Origin: Rossellomorea aquimaris
GTDB lineage: Bacteria > Bacillota > Bacilli > Bacillales > Bacillaceae_B
Assembly (NCBI RefSeq): GCF_020172085.1
Contig: NZ_JAIVAT010000003.1
Span: 682,001 to 746,000 of the forward strand
Reading direction: 5' to 3'
DNA length: 64,000 nucleotides
The translations under genes and the position numbers were made by a program. This document shows, piece after piece, positions 36,034 to 44,981 of this stretch. The first letter of the stretch is position 1. Each line of letters begins with the position of its first letter. The notes under the pieces are model-generated. The model worked only from the letters and a program-made list of their open reading frames with translations, was not told where the DNA came from and did no database searches.

Positions 36034-36591
36034 ATGATTTCAGTAAATGATTTTCGTACAGGCTTAACGATTGAAGTCGATAACGGAATTTGGAGAGTAA
36101 TGGATTTCCAACACGTTAAACCGGGAAAAGGAGCAGCATTCGTCCGCTCGAAACTACGTAATCTTCGCACAGGTGCCATCCAGGAAAAAACATTCCGTGC
36201 CGGTGAAAAAGTAGGGAAAGCCCAAATCGACAACCGTAAGATGCAGTACCTGTATGCAAATGGTGACATGCATGTATTCATGGACAATGAAAGCTACGAT
36301 CAAATCGAGCTTCCTGCTTCTTCAATCGAAGAAGAATTAAAATACTTAAAAGAAAACATGGAAGTATCCATCATGATGTACGGTGGAGAGACTCTTGGAG
36401 TCGAGCTTCCGAACTCAGTAGAATTGAAAGTGACGGAAACAGAGCCTGGTATCAAAGGTGATACTGCTTCCGGTGGTTCAAAACCTGCGACTGTTGAAAC
36501 AGGATTAGTGGTTAACGTACCATTCTTCGTCAACGAAGGGGATACATTAATCATCAATACGACAGACGGATCTTACGTATCACGTGGATAA
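36034..36591 (+). CDS. efp: translation elongation factor P
   Basis: EF-P binds the ribosome E site and relieves stalling at polyproline. The 185-residue protein has the three beta-barrel domains. Lys32, at the tip in VKPGKGAAF, is the position that carries the 5-aminopentanol modification in B. subtilis. The C-terminal signature [11 protein letters not shown] is intact. The ribosome site is AGGAGG. A terminator follows directly; yqhV, found next in B. subtilis, is not present. Confidence 0.97.
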   Translation: MISVNDFRTGLTIEVDNGIWRVMDFQHVKPGKGAAFVRSKLRNLRTGAIQEKTFRAGEKVGKAQIDNRKMQYLYANGDMHVFMDNESYDQIELPASSIEEELKYLKENMEVSIMMYGGETLGVELPNSVELKVTETEPGIKGDTASGGSKPATVETGLVVNVPFFVNEGDTLIINTTDGSYVSRG

Positions 36592-36600
36592 ATAATGTTA

Positions 36601-36637
36601 AAGCCTGAACGGGAACTTTCCCGCTCAGGCTTTTTTT
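36601..36637 (+). terminator. terminator of efp
   Basis: AAGCCTGA and TCAGGCTT flank an inner CGGGAA/TTCCCG stem, followed by seven T. Confidence 0.92.
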
Positions 36638-36731
36638 ATGTCAATCTGCTACAACTCCTCCCATTCTTTTCATTAATCGCGTTAATTTTATTTCGCGCTT
36701 CTGCTTCTCCAGAATTCTTCCATCTCCATTG

Positions 36732-36759
36732 TCATAATCTTATATTGCTAGAATACATT
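36732..36759 (+). promoter_or_regulatory. candidate sigma-E promoter of spoIIIA operon
   Basis: TCATAAT (36732-36738) and AATACATT (36752-36759), 13 bases apart, resemble the sigma-E consensus (KMATATT, CATACAHT). spoIIIA is a known sigma-E operon. The leader would be about 70 bases. Confidence 0.6.
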
Positions 36760-36839
36760 GTATTATCGGGAAGCATGTACGAGGGATCGTTCTCTGTTTC
36801 ATTCATCCCGAAGTGGAACAAGATTAGGAGGTACTACAA

Positions 36840-37763
36840 ATGCAAGAAGTTCTAGCCTTACTACCCAGCACTATTTCTGACAAAGTCCTGACCCTTCCAC
36901 GAGATCTCATTGACCGGATTGAAGAAATCAGGGTTCGTACCAACCGAGTGCTGGAAGTCACAGCACGAGGTAAACCATACTTTCTTCCCTATACCGTGAC
37001 AGAGGAAGATTGTGAACAGCTTATTAACAAATTATCTCGTCATTCATTTTATACATTGGAAGAAGAATTAAAGCGAGGCTATATCACGATCGAAGGCGGA
37101 CACCGTGTCGGACTTGCAGGGAAGGTGATACTCGAAGGAGGTATCGTTAAGGGGATTCGAAACCTTTCTTCCTTTAACATCCGCATCGCAAGAGAAAAAG
37201 TAGGCATAGCACAGTCTATATTTCCTTATGTTTACAACGATGGCTGGAAACATACGATGATGATCGGCTCCCCCCAGACCGGCAAAACAACACTGCTCAG
37301 AGATCTTGCCAGGATGATTTCGACGGGAGTACCTGAAAAAAACATCCCGCCGTATAAAGTAGGAATCGTCGATGAGCGATCTGAAATTGCCGGATGTGTG
37401 AATGGGATTCCTCAGCTGATGTTTGGACCGAGGGTGGACGTGCTGGATGCCTGTCCAAAAGCAGAAGGCATGATGATGTTGATTCGTTCCATGAGTCCCG
37501 AAGTCCTGATCGTCGATGAAATCGGTCGGGTGGAAGATGGCCAAGCCATCCAGGAAGCCGTAAATGCCGGTATCACTCTTATTATGACGACCCATGGAGC
37601 TACCCTGCGTGAAGTAAGTAAGAGACCAGTGATTAAAGACATAGTGAAACTTCAAACCATCGAGCGATTCGTGGAACTAAGGAGAGGAGATGAACCTGGT
37701 AAGGTTCATGAAGTGTGGGATCAAAACGGTCAATCTCTTCTCAAAAAAGTGAGTGTGACATAA
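36840..37763 (+). CDS. spoIIIAA: stage III sporulation protein AA, secretion-type ATPase
   Basis: SpoIIIAA is the cytoplasmic ATPase of the mother cell-forespore channel. The 307-residue protein has an N-terminal domain and a RecA-like core with Walker A GSPQTGKTT (about 142-150) and Walker B VLIVDEIGR (about 221-229). It resembles GspE-type secretion ATPases. ATG 36840 follows AGGAGGTACTACAA. spoIIIAB starts at the next base after the stop. Confidence 0.97.
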   Translation: MQEVLALLPSTISDKVLTLPRDLIDRIEEIRVRTNRVLEVTARGKPYFLPYTVTEEDCEQLINKLSRHSFYTLEEELKRGYITIEGGHRVGLAGKVILEGGIVKGIRNLSSFNIRIAREKVGIAQSIFPYVYNDGWKHTMMIGSPQTGKTTLLRDLARMISTGVPEKNIPPYKVGIVDERSEIAGCVNGIPQLMFGPRVDVLDACPKAEGMMMLIRSMSPEVLIVDEIGRVEDGQAIQEAVNAGITLIMTTHGATLREVSKRPVIKDIVKLQTIERFVELRRGDEPGKVHEVWDQNGQSLLKKVSVT

Positions 37764-38279
37764 ATGATTAAACTGATTGGTGCTGTATTCATTCTATTAT
37801 CCACTTCCTGGGCGGGATTCGAGGCTTCGAAATACCTCACGGAACGACCTCGGCAGCTTCGGTTGCTGAAAGTCGCCCTTCAGTCATTGGAAGCTGAGAT
37901 TACCTACAGTCATACCCCTTTGCATGAAGCAACGAGAAAGATTTCCAAGCAGCTGCAAAAGCCTGTTTCCTGGTTCTTTGAAACGTTCTCCAAGAAATTG
38001 ACAGAGAAGGAGATTTCAGTGAAAAAAGCATGGGAAGAGAGTCTCAATGACATTTGGAAATTAACAGCTTTCAAGGCAGGAGAGTTTGAAATTCTGAAGC
38101 AATTTGGAGAGAACCTCGGCAGACACGATATGATGACTCAACAAAAACATATCCAGCTTGCTCTCAAACATCTTGAAAGGGAAGAAACAGAAGCTGTAGA
38201 AAAGCAACGGAAATATGAAAAGATGACGAAAAGCTTAGGTTTTCTATCGGGACTGCTGCTGATCATCCTATTACTATAA
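37764..38279 (+). CDS. spoIIIAB: stage III sporulation protein AB
   Basis: SpoIIIAB resembles GspF and is a membrane component of the channel. The 171-residue protein has an N-terminal membrane helix (about residues 3-20), a helical cytoplasmic domain (KYLTERPRQLRLLKVALQSL onward), and a C-terminal membrane helix (about 154-170). Its ATG follows the spoIIIAA stop without a gap, indicating coupling. Confidence 0.96.
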   Translation: MIKLIGAVFILLSTSWAGFEASKYLTERPRQLRLLKVALQSLEAEITYSHTPLHEATRKISKQLQKPVSWFFETFSKKLTEKEISVKKAWEESLNDIWKLTAFKAGEFEILKQFGENLGRHDMMTQQKHIQLALKHLEREETEAVEKQRKYEKMTKSLGFLSGLLLIILLL

Positions 38280-38287
38280 TTTAGTCA

Positions 38288-38303
38288 ATCCCCATTGGGG
38301 GAT
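38288..38303 (+). other. short hairpin between spoIIIAB and spoIIIAC
   Basis: ATCCCC and GGGGAT form a six-base stem with no T run, in the only sizeable gap of the first half of the operon. It could stabilise or attenuate the transcript. Confidence 0.3.
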
Positions 38304-38332
38304 GAGCGTTTAGAGACCAGGAGGGAATGAAT

Positions 38333-38539
38333 ATGGGAATTGATGTAGATATTATTTTCAAAATTGCAGGAGTAGGGATAGTGGTGGCCTTTTTGCACAC
38401 AATCTTAGATCAGGTAGGGAAAAAGGAATATGCTCAGTGGGTTACGCTTTTCGGATTCATTTATATTCTGTTCATGGTGGCATCGATTGTTGATGATTTG
38501 TTCCAGAAGATTAAATCGGTCTTCTTATACCAAGGATAG
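38333..38539 (+). CDS. spoIIIAC: stage III sporulation protein AC
   Basis: This 68-residue protein has two membrane helices (about residues 6-25 and 36-55), the usual SpoIIIAC layout, and belongs to the core of the feeding-tube membrane platform. ATG 38333 lies 7 bases after AGGAGGGA; ATG 38327 is too close to it. Confidence 0.95.
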   Translation: MGIDVDIIFKIAGVGIVVAFLHTILDQVGKKEYAQWVTLFGFIYILFMVASIVDDLFQKIKSVFLYQG

Positions 38540-38553
38540 AGGGGGCGTCCGCG

Positions 38554-38946
38554 ATTGAAATCATCCAAATTGTAGGGATAGCACTGGTTGCGACCTTTCT
38601 CGCTTTAATCGTAAAAGAACAGAAACCAAATTTTGCATTCTTGCTCATTGTGTTTACAGGTTGTTCGATTTTTTTATTTCTCATCGACCAAATCTACTCC
38701 ATCATTCATATGATTGAAAAACTTGCTGCTAACGCAAATGTGAACATGGTGTATGTGGAAACCATTCTTAAAATCATCGGCATCGCCTACATAGCGGAAT
38801 TTGCTTCTCATATTACGAAAGATGCCGGACAGGGGGCTCTAGCCGCGAAGGTGGAACTTGCCGGGAAGATATTAATATTGGCAATGGCTGTTCCCATTCT
38901 TACAGTGATGATTGAAACCATCATCAATATGATTCCAACGGGATAA
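38554..38946 (+). CDS. spoIIIAD: stage III sporulation protein AD, apparent ATT start
   Basis: SpoIIIAD is a small membrane component of the channel, homologous to SpoIIIAC. The conserved N-terminus reads IEIIQIVGIALVATFLALIV from 38554. No ATG, GTG or TTG lies in frame between the upstream stop (TAA within spoIIIAC) and TTG 38641, which would delete the first membrane helix. ATT 38554, 8 bases after AGGGGG, is the best start and gives 130 residues, near the B. subtilis length. Three hydrophobic stretches are present, with KIIGIAYIAEF and AGKILILAMAVPI typical. Confidence 0.88.
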   Translation: MEIIQIVGIALVATFLALIVKEQKPNFAFLLIVFTGCSIFLFLIDQIYSIIHMIEKLAANANVNMVYVETILKIIGIAYIAEFASHITKDAGQGALAAKVELAGKILILAMAVPILTVMIETIINMIPTG

Positions 38947-38970
38947 GCGAAACGTTAAGAGGTGGTAAAA

Positions 38971-40170
38971 ATGTTGCAGCTATATCGAATTTTCGTCATG
39001 GCACTCGTTCTATTCATGATGGGCACCTCAAGTGGACAAGCAGAAGAAGGAGAAGGGCAAAGCCATCCCGATTCTACCATTCAGCAGGAGATGATCGATA
39101 CCCAGCTTGATCGGTTAGGGATTGAAGAATTAACAGGGTACTGGAATGACATCGTGGATCAGTATGGGGGGTATCTCCCAGAAAGTCAAAAAGGCAGTCT
39201 AATTGATTTCATGAAGGGTGAGAAAGAGTTCTCATTCAAAGTGTGGTTCAGCGGAATCTTCAAATTTGCGTTTCAAGAACTTGTGATGAATGGGAAATTG
39301 TTAGGAACCCTGATCATGCTCACAATCTTTAGCATGTTTCTCCAATCCCTGCAGAATTCGTTTGAGGGAGGGAGTGTCAGTAAGGTGGCGTACAGCATTA
39401 TATTCATGGTGTTGATCATCATCGCCCTGAACAGCTTTCATGTGGCGATTGACTACACGCGGGATGCCATCTCCACCATGGTTCATTTCATCATCGCTCT
39501 CATTCCCCTTTTGCTCGCCCTGATCGCCGCTTCTGGTGGAGTGGTTTCGGCAGCATTCTTTCATCCTGTCATCATTTTTCTGATGAATACAAGTGGCTTA
39601 CTCATTCAGAATATCGTGCTGCCTCTCTTATTCCTATCTGCCCTCCTGAGCATCGTAAGCACCCTTTCCGTACATTATAAAGTGACTCAGTTGGCACAGT
39701 TATTACGGACATGGAGCATTGGGCTGCTAGGGGCTTTCATGACGGTCTTTCTCGGGGTGATTTCCGTGCAGGGAGCGACGGCAGCCGTGACGGACGGAAT
39801 TACGATTCGCACGGCGAAATTTGTGACAGGCAACTTTGTCCCTGTTATTGGTAGGATGTTCACGGATGCCACGGATACTGTGATCAGTGCCTCGGTTCTA
39901 TTAAAAAATACGGTGGGGATAGCGGGAGTCGCCATCGTATTGATCATAGCAGCCTTTCCTGCCATCAAGATCTTAATGATTGCATTCATCTATAAACTGG
40001 CTGCAGCCCTCCTGCAACCTCTCGGGGGTGGCCCGGTCATAGAGTGCCTGGATACCATTGCAAAGAGCGTCATCTATGTATTTGCAGCCCTTGCTATAGT
40101 ATCTTTCATGTTTTTCTTGAGTCTCACCGTCATCATAGCAGCAGGAAACATCACGATGATGATGCGATAA
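38971..40170 (+). CDS. spoIIIAE: stage III sporulation protein AE
   Basis: This is the largest membrane protein of the complex (399 residues). It begins with a signal-type segment (about residues 5-22, ending SSGQA), then a soluble stretch, then about seven hydrophobic segments from residue 105 onward. ATG 38971 follows GAGGTGG; GTG 38962 belongs to that site. It may form the pore or transport part of the channel; the exact role is unsettled. Confidence 0.95.
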   Translation: MLQLYRIFVMALVLFMMGTSSGQAEEGEGQSHPDSTIQQEMIDTQLDRLGIEELTGYWNDIVDQYGGYLPESQKGSLIDFMKGEKEFSFKVWFSGIFKFAFQELVMNGKLLGTLIMLTIFSMFLQSLQNSFEGGSVSKVAYSIIFMVLIIIALNSFHVAIDYTRDAISTMVHFIIALIPLLLALIAASGGVVSAAFFHPVIIFLMNTSGLLIQNIVLPLLFLSALLSIVSTLSVHYKVTQLAQLLRTWSIGLLGAFMTVFLGVISVQGATAAVTDGITIRTAKFVTGNFVPVIGRMFTDATDTVISASVLLKNTVGIAGVAIVLIIAAFPAIKILMIAFIYKLAAALLQPLGGGPVIECLDTIAKSVIYVFAALAIVSFMFFLSLTVIIAAGNITMMMR

Positions 40171-40188
40171 GGAGGAAGGAGTTCCGTC

Positions 40189-40818
40189 ATGTCATTTCTA
40201 ACCGATTGGATTACAAATATCATAATCTTTGTTCTCTTAGCTACCGTCATTGACATGCTTCTTCCCAGCTCCAACATGCAGAAGTATACAAAGATTGTGA
40301 CGGGCTTATTATTGATCACCATCATCCTTACCCCCCTCTTCAAACTAATGTCCACGGATTTTGATGAAGTAATGAAATCGATTGATTTTAATGGACAATC
40401 TCAGAATAAATCTGTGGAAAATGAAATAGAAATGAAGAAAAAAGAAATACAAGCCTCACAACGTGCATATATTTTAGAACAGATGGCTGTCCAAATGAAA
40501 CAACAAGCAGAAAAGGAGCTGATGGATGAGCACGGTAAAGTCATTGAGAAGATTACGGTACAAGCAGAAGACCTGGAAAAAGTTCCAGATAGTATTACGG
40601 AAGTATCAGTAGTGATGAAAGACAAAGAAAGTGAAGAAGACAGCAGCATTGAAACAGTCCAACACGTGGAAATTGATACGGGGTCTGAAGCGAGAATGAA
40701 AGCACCCGAAGAGGATACGTCCCAAATGGCCTCCTTACTTGCCAAACAATGGAATCTTACACCAGACAAAATATTCATTACCGTTGAAGGGGGGACTGGG
40801 GAAGGAAATGAACTTTAA
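40189..40818 (+). CDS. spoIIIAF: stage III sporulation protein AF
   Basis: SpoIIIAF has two N-terminal membrane helices (about residues 7-26 and 36-53) and an extracytoplasmic domain with a ring-building-type fold. The 209-residue protein has a long charged middle region. The ribosome site is AAGGAGGAAGGAG. It overlaps spoIIIAG by 11 bases. Confidence 0.94.
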   Translation: MSFLTDWITNIIIFVLLATVIDMLLPSSNMQKYTKIVTGLLLITIILTPLFKLMSTDFDEVMKSIDFNGQSQNKSVENEIEMKKKEIQASQRAYILEQMAVQMKQQAEKELMDEHGKVIEKITVQAEDLEKVPDSITEVSVVMKDKESEEDSSIETVQHVEIDTGSEARMKAPEEDTSQMASLLAKQWNLTPDKIFITVEGGTGEGNEL

Positions 40819-41458
40819 TAAAGGTCCACTAAACGCATTAAAGGAATGGTTGTCAAAGGATAATGCGAATTCTCCGCCCAATGTAAAAAAAGGAAAAAGG
40901 CTTCATTATTTTCTCATCGTATTGCTGGTAGGTGTCGCCTTTATGTTGATCAGTGATCTTTGGAGCAGTGATAAAGGGATCGAAGTGGCAAAGCCTCTGG
41001 ATGGGGGAACATCAGATGTAGCGACATTCGGTTCCGATCAGAAGGAATCAGACGGTTCGATGAGGGGTTACGAGGATCGATATGAAAATCAGTTGAAAGA
41101 AGCCCTTGATCAAATTGTCGGGGTAAGCGATGTGTATGTCGTAGTCAATGTGGAAGCGACGGAATCAAAAGTGTATGAGAAAAAAGAATCAACCAAGATG
41201 CAATCCACTAATGAAGAAGATAAAGAAGGTGGAAAGCGATCGATAGAAGATAAATCCCAGGAAGAAGAAGTCGTCATTGTCAATAACGGAGACAAGGAAG
41301 TTCCCATTGTGAAAGAAACGAAAAAACCTAAAGTCAGCGGTGTCCTTGTAGTAGCAAAAGGAGCCGATAATATACAAATCAAAAAATGGATTATAGAGGC
41401 GGTCACCCGGGCACTCGATGTTCCTAGTCACCGGGTATCGGTCCTGCCCAAACAATAA
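40808..41458 (+). CDS. spoIIIAG: stage III sporulation protein AG
   Basis: SpoIIIAG forms a large ring in the intermembrane space. The 216-residue protein has one membrane helix (about residues 30-50) and a ring-building domain (ENQLKEALDQIVGVSDVYV to the C-terminus), interrupted by a charged insertion (about 120-160) that forms a beta barrel in the B. subtilis protein. ATG 40808 follows GGGGAAGGAA; the longer frame from 40739 lies inside spoIIIAF. Confidence 0.95.
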   Translation: MNFNKGPLNALKEWLSKDNANSPPNVKKGKRLHYFLIVLLVGVAFMLISDLWSSDKGIEVAKPLDGGTSDVATFGSDQKESDGSMRGYEDRYENQLKEALDQIVGVSDVYVVVNVEATESKVYEKKESTKMQSTNEEDKEGGKRSIEDKSQEEEVVIVNNGDKEVPIVKETKKPKVSGVLVVAKGADNIQIKKWIIEAVTRALDVPSHRVSVLPKQ

Positions 41459-41472
41459 GGGGGAAATGATAG

Positions 41473-42021
41473 ATGTTACTTAAAAAACAAACAGTTTGGT
41501 TATTAACGATGTTGAGCCTTGTGATCGTGCTTTCGGTTTACTACATTACGTCACCAACGCAGCAAGCAACGGATATGGCCTATCAAGAAAAAGATGGAAA
41601 AGAGCAAGCGGGGGGTGGAGATAAAGAAACGATGTCTGACATGGAAGTGGTGACAGACGCTGCCGGTAATGAAATGTTCGAAGCACTCCGTCTTGAAGTG
41701 ACCGACGAGCGTGAACAGCTTCGAGAAGAGCTCGAAGCGAAAGTAGCGAACGCAGATGTATCAGCAGAAGAAAAAAGTGCAGCATATGAGCAGATGGAAA
41801 ACCTTCGTGAACTCGCCATGACAGAATCCGTCCTTGAGACTATGATCAAAACAATGGGGTACGAGGATGCATTGGTCAGAGCAAACGGAGAAAACATCCG
41901 TATCACAGTGAAATCTGACAAAGAGCACTCGAAGGCAGATGCCAACGAAATCATCCGTCTCGTCATGAGTGAAGTAGGACAAATGAAGCCAGTAGCTGTA
42001 GAATTCCAACCGGCAAATTAA
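41473..42021 (+). CDS. spoIIIAH: stage III sporulation protein AH
   Basis: SpoIIIAH on the mother-cell side binds forespore SpoIIQ, zipping the membranes and completing the channel. The 182-residue protein has an N-terminal membrane helix (about residues 8-25), an acidic linker, and a C-terminal ring-building domain (ETMIKTMGYEDALVRANGEN onward). It ends the operon at a terminator. spoIIQ is not in the window. Confidence 0.95.
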   Translation: MLLKKQTVWLLTMLSLVIVLSVYYITSPTQQATDMAYQEKDGKEQAGGGDKETMSDMEVVTDAAGNEMFEALRLEVTDEREQLREELEAKVANADVSAEEKSAAYEQMENLRELAMTESVLETMIKTMGYEDALVRANGENIRITVKSDKEHSKADANEIIRLVMSEVGQMKPVAVEFQPAN

Positions 42022-42038
42022 TCGATTCAAAAAAGACT

Positions 42039-42070
42039 GCCGCCTAAAGCATATCTTTAGGCGGCTTATT
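42039..42070 (+). terminator. terminator of spoIIIA operon
   Basis: GCCGCCTAAAG (42039-42049) and CTTTAGGCGGC (42055-42065) form a perfect 11-base stem. The T tract after it is short and broken. Confidence 0.82.
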
Positions 42071-42265
42071 TATGTCTTTTTTAGCGGATAAATGAAAAAT
42101 CCCTTTCTATTATTTTATTTTTTTCCGAAAAAGGTCTAGAATAGAGGAAGAGTTGTATGCGCTTTTACAGGATGGTAGGAATCGCATATTGAATTTATAC
42201 GTGGTATTATCGTATGATATTAGTAGCTAGTCATAATTTTTTAAACTATAAGAGGGGTGTCAACA

Positions 42266-42769
42266 GTGTTGAAAATTCAAGAAATTCGCGAAATAATCAA
42301 ACTCGTAGATCAGTCTAGTGTTGAAGAGTTTACATACGAGCATGATGGATCAAAGATCAACTTAAAGAAAAATAATGGTGTAACCGTTTCTGCCCAACCG
42401 CAAGTGGTACAAGCAGTGGAGGAAGTGAAGCCTGCTGCACAAGCCGTTCAACAAGCTCCTGTACAGGAAGCAGCAGCTCCTCAACAGCAAGTAAAAGAAG
42501 CTCCACAAGCTAATGTTGAGGATGCAAACTTACATAAAATCACTTCTCCGATGGTTGGTACGTTCTATCAATCTTCTTCTCCGGAATCAGGTCCATACGT
42601 GAAAGTCGGAGATAAGGTAGACGAGAGCTCAGTTGTATGTATCGTAGAAGCGATGAAACTGTTTAATGAAATTGAAGCCGAGGCGAAAGGCGAAATTGTA
42701 GAAATCTTAGTAAAAGACGGTCAATTAGTTGAGTATGGACAGCCGTTATTCTTGGTTAAACCTGAATAA
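42266..42769 (+). CDS. accB: biotin carboxyl carrier protein of acetyl-CoA carboxylase
   Basis: AccB carries biotin between carboxylase and transferase in malonyl-CoA synthesis. GTG 42266 gives the family N-terminus (M)[14 protein letters not shown] and 167 residues; GTG 42257 overlaps the AGGGGTG site. A Pro/Ala/Gln-rich linker covers about residues 50-85. The biotinyl domain follows, with biotin-Lys131 in VEAMKLFNE. It is co-transcribed with accC, 15 bases downstream. Confidence 0.96.
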   Translation: MLKIQEIREIIKLVDQSSVEEFTYEHDGSKINLKKNNGVTVSAQPQVVQAVEEVKPAAQAVQQAPVQEAAAPQQQVKEAPQANVEDANLHKITSPMVGTFYQSSSPESGPYVKVGDKVDESSVVCIVEAMKLFNEIEAEAKGEIVEILVKDGQLVEYGQPLFLVKPE

Positions 42770-42784
42770 GGAGCGAAAACAGAT

Positions 42785-44137
42785 ATGATTAAAAAGGTGT
42801 TAATTGCCAATCGAGGAGAAATTGCTGTACGAATCATTCGTGCATGCCGTGATTTAGGCATCGAAAGTGTAGCCGTTTATTCAGAAGCCGATAAAGAAGC
42901 GCTTCATGTACAATTAGCAGATGAGGCGTATTGTATAGGGCCTACTGCATCGAAAGACAGTTATCTTAATTTCACCAATATCATCAGTGTGGCAAAATTG
43001 ACGGATTGTGATGCAATCCACCCAGGGTATGGATTTTTAGCTGAGAACTCTGACTTTGCCGATTTATGCCGCGATTGTAATATCATCTTCATTGGACCTT
43101 CACCTGAAGCGATCTCGAAGATGGGTACAAAAGATGTGGCCCGTGAAACCATGAGGGAAGCGGGAGTTCCGATTGTACCTGGTTCAAAAGGGATTGTGAA
43201 GGACACCGAAGATGCCGTGAAACTTGCTGATTCCATGGGGTATCCTGTCATCATCAAAGCCACTGCCGGTGGTGGAGGAAAAGGGATCCGGGTCGCAAAA
43301 AGTGAGGAAGAACTGGTTAAAGGGGTTACGATCACCCAACAGGAAGCGATGACAGCATTCGGTAACCCGGGTGTCTATATCGAGAAATTCATTGAGGACT
43401 TCAGGCATGTTGAGATTCAGGTCCTCGCAGATAATTTCGGAAATGTGATCCATCTTGGTGAGAGGGACTGTACGATTCAGCGTCGCCTTCAGAAACTGAT
43501 CGAAGAAACGCCGTCTCCTGCATTAACCGAAGAAATTCGCGTTAAAATGGGGGAAGCAGCGGTAAAAGCAGCCAAAGCGGTTGATTATACCGGTGCAGGC
43601 ACGGTAGAATTTATATATGATTACGTAAATCAAACCTTCTACTTCATGGAGATGAATACACGTATCCAGGTGGAGCATCCAGTAACGGAACAAGTGACAG
43701 GAGTCGATTTGATTAAAGAACAGATTCTTGTTGCTTCAGGAGAGAAACTTTCTCTTACTCAAGAAGAAGTAACCTTCACTGGTTGGGCCATTGAGTGCCG
43801 TATTAATGCAGAGAACCCGGAGAAGAATTTCATGCCTTCAGCTGGCAGGATTGAAATGTATCTTCCACCAGGTGGCATTGGCGTAAGAATCGACTCAGCC
43901 GCATATCCTGGTTATATGATCCCTCCATATTACGATAGCATGATCGCTAAAGTCATTACTTATGGAGCGACTCGCGAAGAAGCCATTTCAAGAATGAGAC
44001 GCGCCCTAAGTGAATTTGTGGTTGAGGGTATCCACACAACCATTCCGTTCCATCTGAAAGTGTTAGAACATGAAACCTTTGTTGGTGGAGAGTTTAATAC
44101 GAAATTCTTAGAAAAATATGAAGTAATGAAATCTTAG
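42785..44137 (+). CDS. accC: biotin carboxylase subunit of acetyl-CoA carboxylase
   Basis: AccC carboxylates biotin with ATP and bicarbonate. The 450-residue protein has the N-terminal domain ([19 protein letters not shown]), the ATP-grasp loop [14 protein letters not shown], the catalytic [14 protein letters not shown] block, and the C-terminal domain. The length is typical. It lies in the accB-accC-yqhY operon. Confidence 0.97.
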   Translation: MIKKVLIANRGEIAVRIIRACRDLGIESVAVYSEADKEALHVQLADEAYCIGPTASKDSYLNFTNIISVAKLTDCDAIHPGYGFLAENSDFADLCRDCNIIFIGPSPEAISKMGTKDVARETMREAGVPIVPGSKGIVKDTEDAVKLADSMGYPVIIKATAGGGGKGIRVAKSEEELVKGVTITQQEAMTAFGNPGVYIEKFIEDFRHVEIQVLADNFGNVIHLGERDCTIQRRLQKLIEETPSPALTEEIRVKMGEAAVKAAKAVDYTGAGTVEFIYDYVNQTFYFMEMNTRIQVEHPVTEQVTGVDLIKEQILVASGEKLSLTQEEVTFTGWAIECRINAENPEKNFMPSAGRIEMYLPPGGIGVRIDSAAYPGYMIPPYYDSMIAKVITYGATREEAISRMRRALSEFVVEGIHTTIPFHLKVLEHETFVGGEFNTKFLEKYEVMKS

Positions 44138-44160
44138 TGTGAATTCAGGAGGTGCCATAC

Positions 44161-44571
44161 ATGGCGGAAAATCAAAACCTTTTACAAATGTCTCACGGTA
44201 AAGACGGTCTTGGGAAGATTGAAATCGCACCTGAAGTCATCGAAGTCATCGCAGGTATCGCCGCATCAGAGGTCGAGGGCGTATCCCAGATGCGTGGAAA
44301 CTTCGCCACAGGTGTCGTCGAGCGTCTCGGCAAGAAAAACCACGGTAAAGGTGTAAAAGTGGAGCTTGCCGAAGAAGGAATTATTGTAGACGTATACTGC
44401 ATCATGAAGTTCGGTGTAGCGATTCCGACGGTCGCTCAAAAAATTCAGGACAATATTCGTCAAGCCCTGCTTAATATGACTGCTCTGGAAGCAGACGAAG
44501 TCAATGTTCATATTGTAGGGGTTCAATTTGAAAATCAAAAGTATGAAGCTGAAATTGAAGACGAAATGTAA
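44161..44571 (+). CDS. yqhY: Asp23/Gls24 family protein YqhY
   Basis: YqhY is an Asp23-family cytoplasmic protein usually encoded with accBC; in B. subtilis it is tied to control of fatty-acid synthesis, though the mechanism is unclear. The 136-residue protein has GKIEIAPEVIEVIAGIAAS and ASEVEGVSQM, typical of the family. ATG 44161 follows CAGGAGGTG. The terminator right after ends the acc operon. Confidence 0.92.
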   Translation: MAENQNLLQMSHGKDGLGKIEIAPEVIEVIAGIAASEVEGVSQMRGNFATGVVERLGKKNHGKGVKVELAEEGIIVDVYCIMKFGVAIPTVAQKIQDNIRQALLNMTALEADEVNVHIVGVQFENQKYEAEIEDEM

Positions 44572-44576
44572 TGGAG

Positions 44577-44611
44577 AAGGACGGTCCTTTAGGGGGCCGT
44601 TCTTTTTTTTT
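44577..44611 (+). terminator. terminator of accBC-yqhY
   Basis: GGACGGTCC and GGGGCCGTTC pair around TTTAG, followed by nine T. Confidence 0.85.
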
Positions 44612-44700
44612 GTGCGGATATGCGATGTTAGATTGGATATTTTTTGTAAAACAGCTGGATTATCAAAGGTTTCGGCTGGATTAGTTTGGTGATGGTAGGT

Positions 44701-44732
44701 CTTCTGCGTGATCAAGTCCCCTCCGCTTTTCT
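44701..44732 (+). repeat. 3' remnant of the structured intergenic repeat
   Basis: GATCAAGTCCCCTCCGCTTT and the following TCT match the last part of the complete copy ending at 45104. The rest of this copy is missing. Confidence 0.6.
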
Positions 44733-44733
44733 T

Positions 44734-44856
44734 TGTCCAGCTGCGCCTCCTTGTCCCTCGAGGTCATAAGCTAAATGGTCCATGAAGGCAAAAGAGCGCC
44801 TTCCCGACCCATTCATCTTATGCTTGTCGGGCCAACCCAGTCGGCTCCGCTTTTCT
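44734..44856 (+). repeat. structured intergenic repeat, copy A
   Basis: Bounded by TGTCCAGC and TCCGCTTTTCT like the other copies. CATAAG (44765-44770) pairs with CTTATG (44817-44822), and inside it AATGG with CCATT and AAGGC with GCCTT. The outer stem is degenerate in this copy. Confidence 0.8.
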
Positions 44857-44859
44857 GAT

Positions 44860-44980
44860 TGTCCAGCTCCGGCGGGTAGCCCCTCGAGGTCATTTCTGAA
44901 AAATCCCCAAAGGCAAAGAACGCCTTCAGGGATTTCCCTGAAATGCTTGTCGGGCCTGACCAACCCGCCTCCGCTTTTCT
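44860..44980 (+). repeat. structured intergenic repeat, copy B
   Basis: Pairs: GGCGGGT (44871-44877) with ACCCGCC (44963-44969); GCCC with GGGC; CATTTC (44891-44896) with GAAATG (44940-44945); AAATCCC (44901-44907) with GGGATTT (44929-44935); AAGGC with GCCTT. Several stems differ in sequence from copy C but keep their pairing. Confidence 0.88.
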
Positions 44981-44981
44981 T

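Noticed and set aside
36595..36855. 86-residue frame between efp and spoIIIAA, considered as yqhV
   Set aside because: It starts in the efp terminator, covers the sigma-E promoter and its composition does not match the YqhV membrane protein.
38641..38946. SpoIIIAD starting at TTG 38641
   Set aside because: This removes the conserved first helix; the family sequence continues upstream to ATT 38554.
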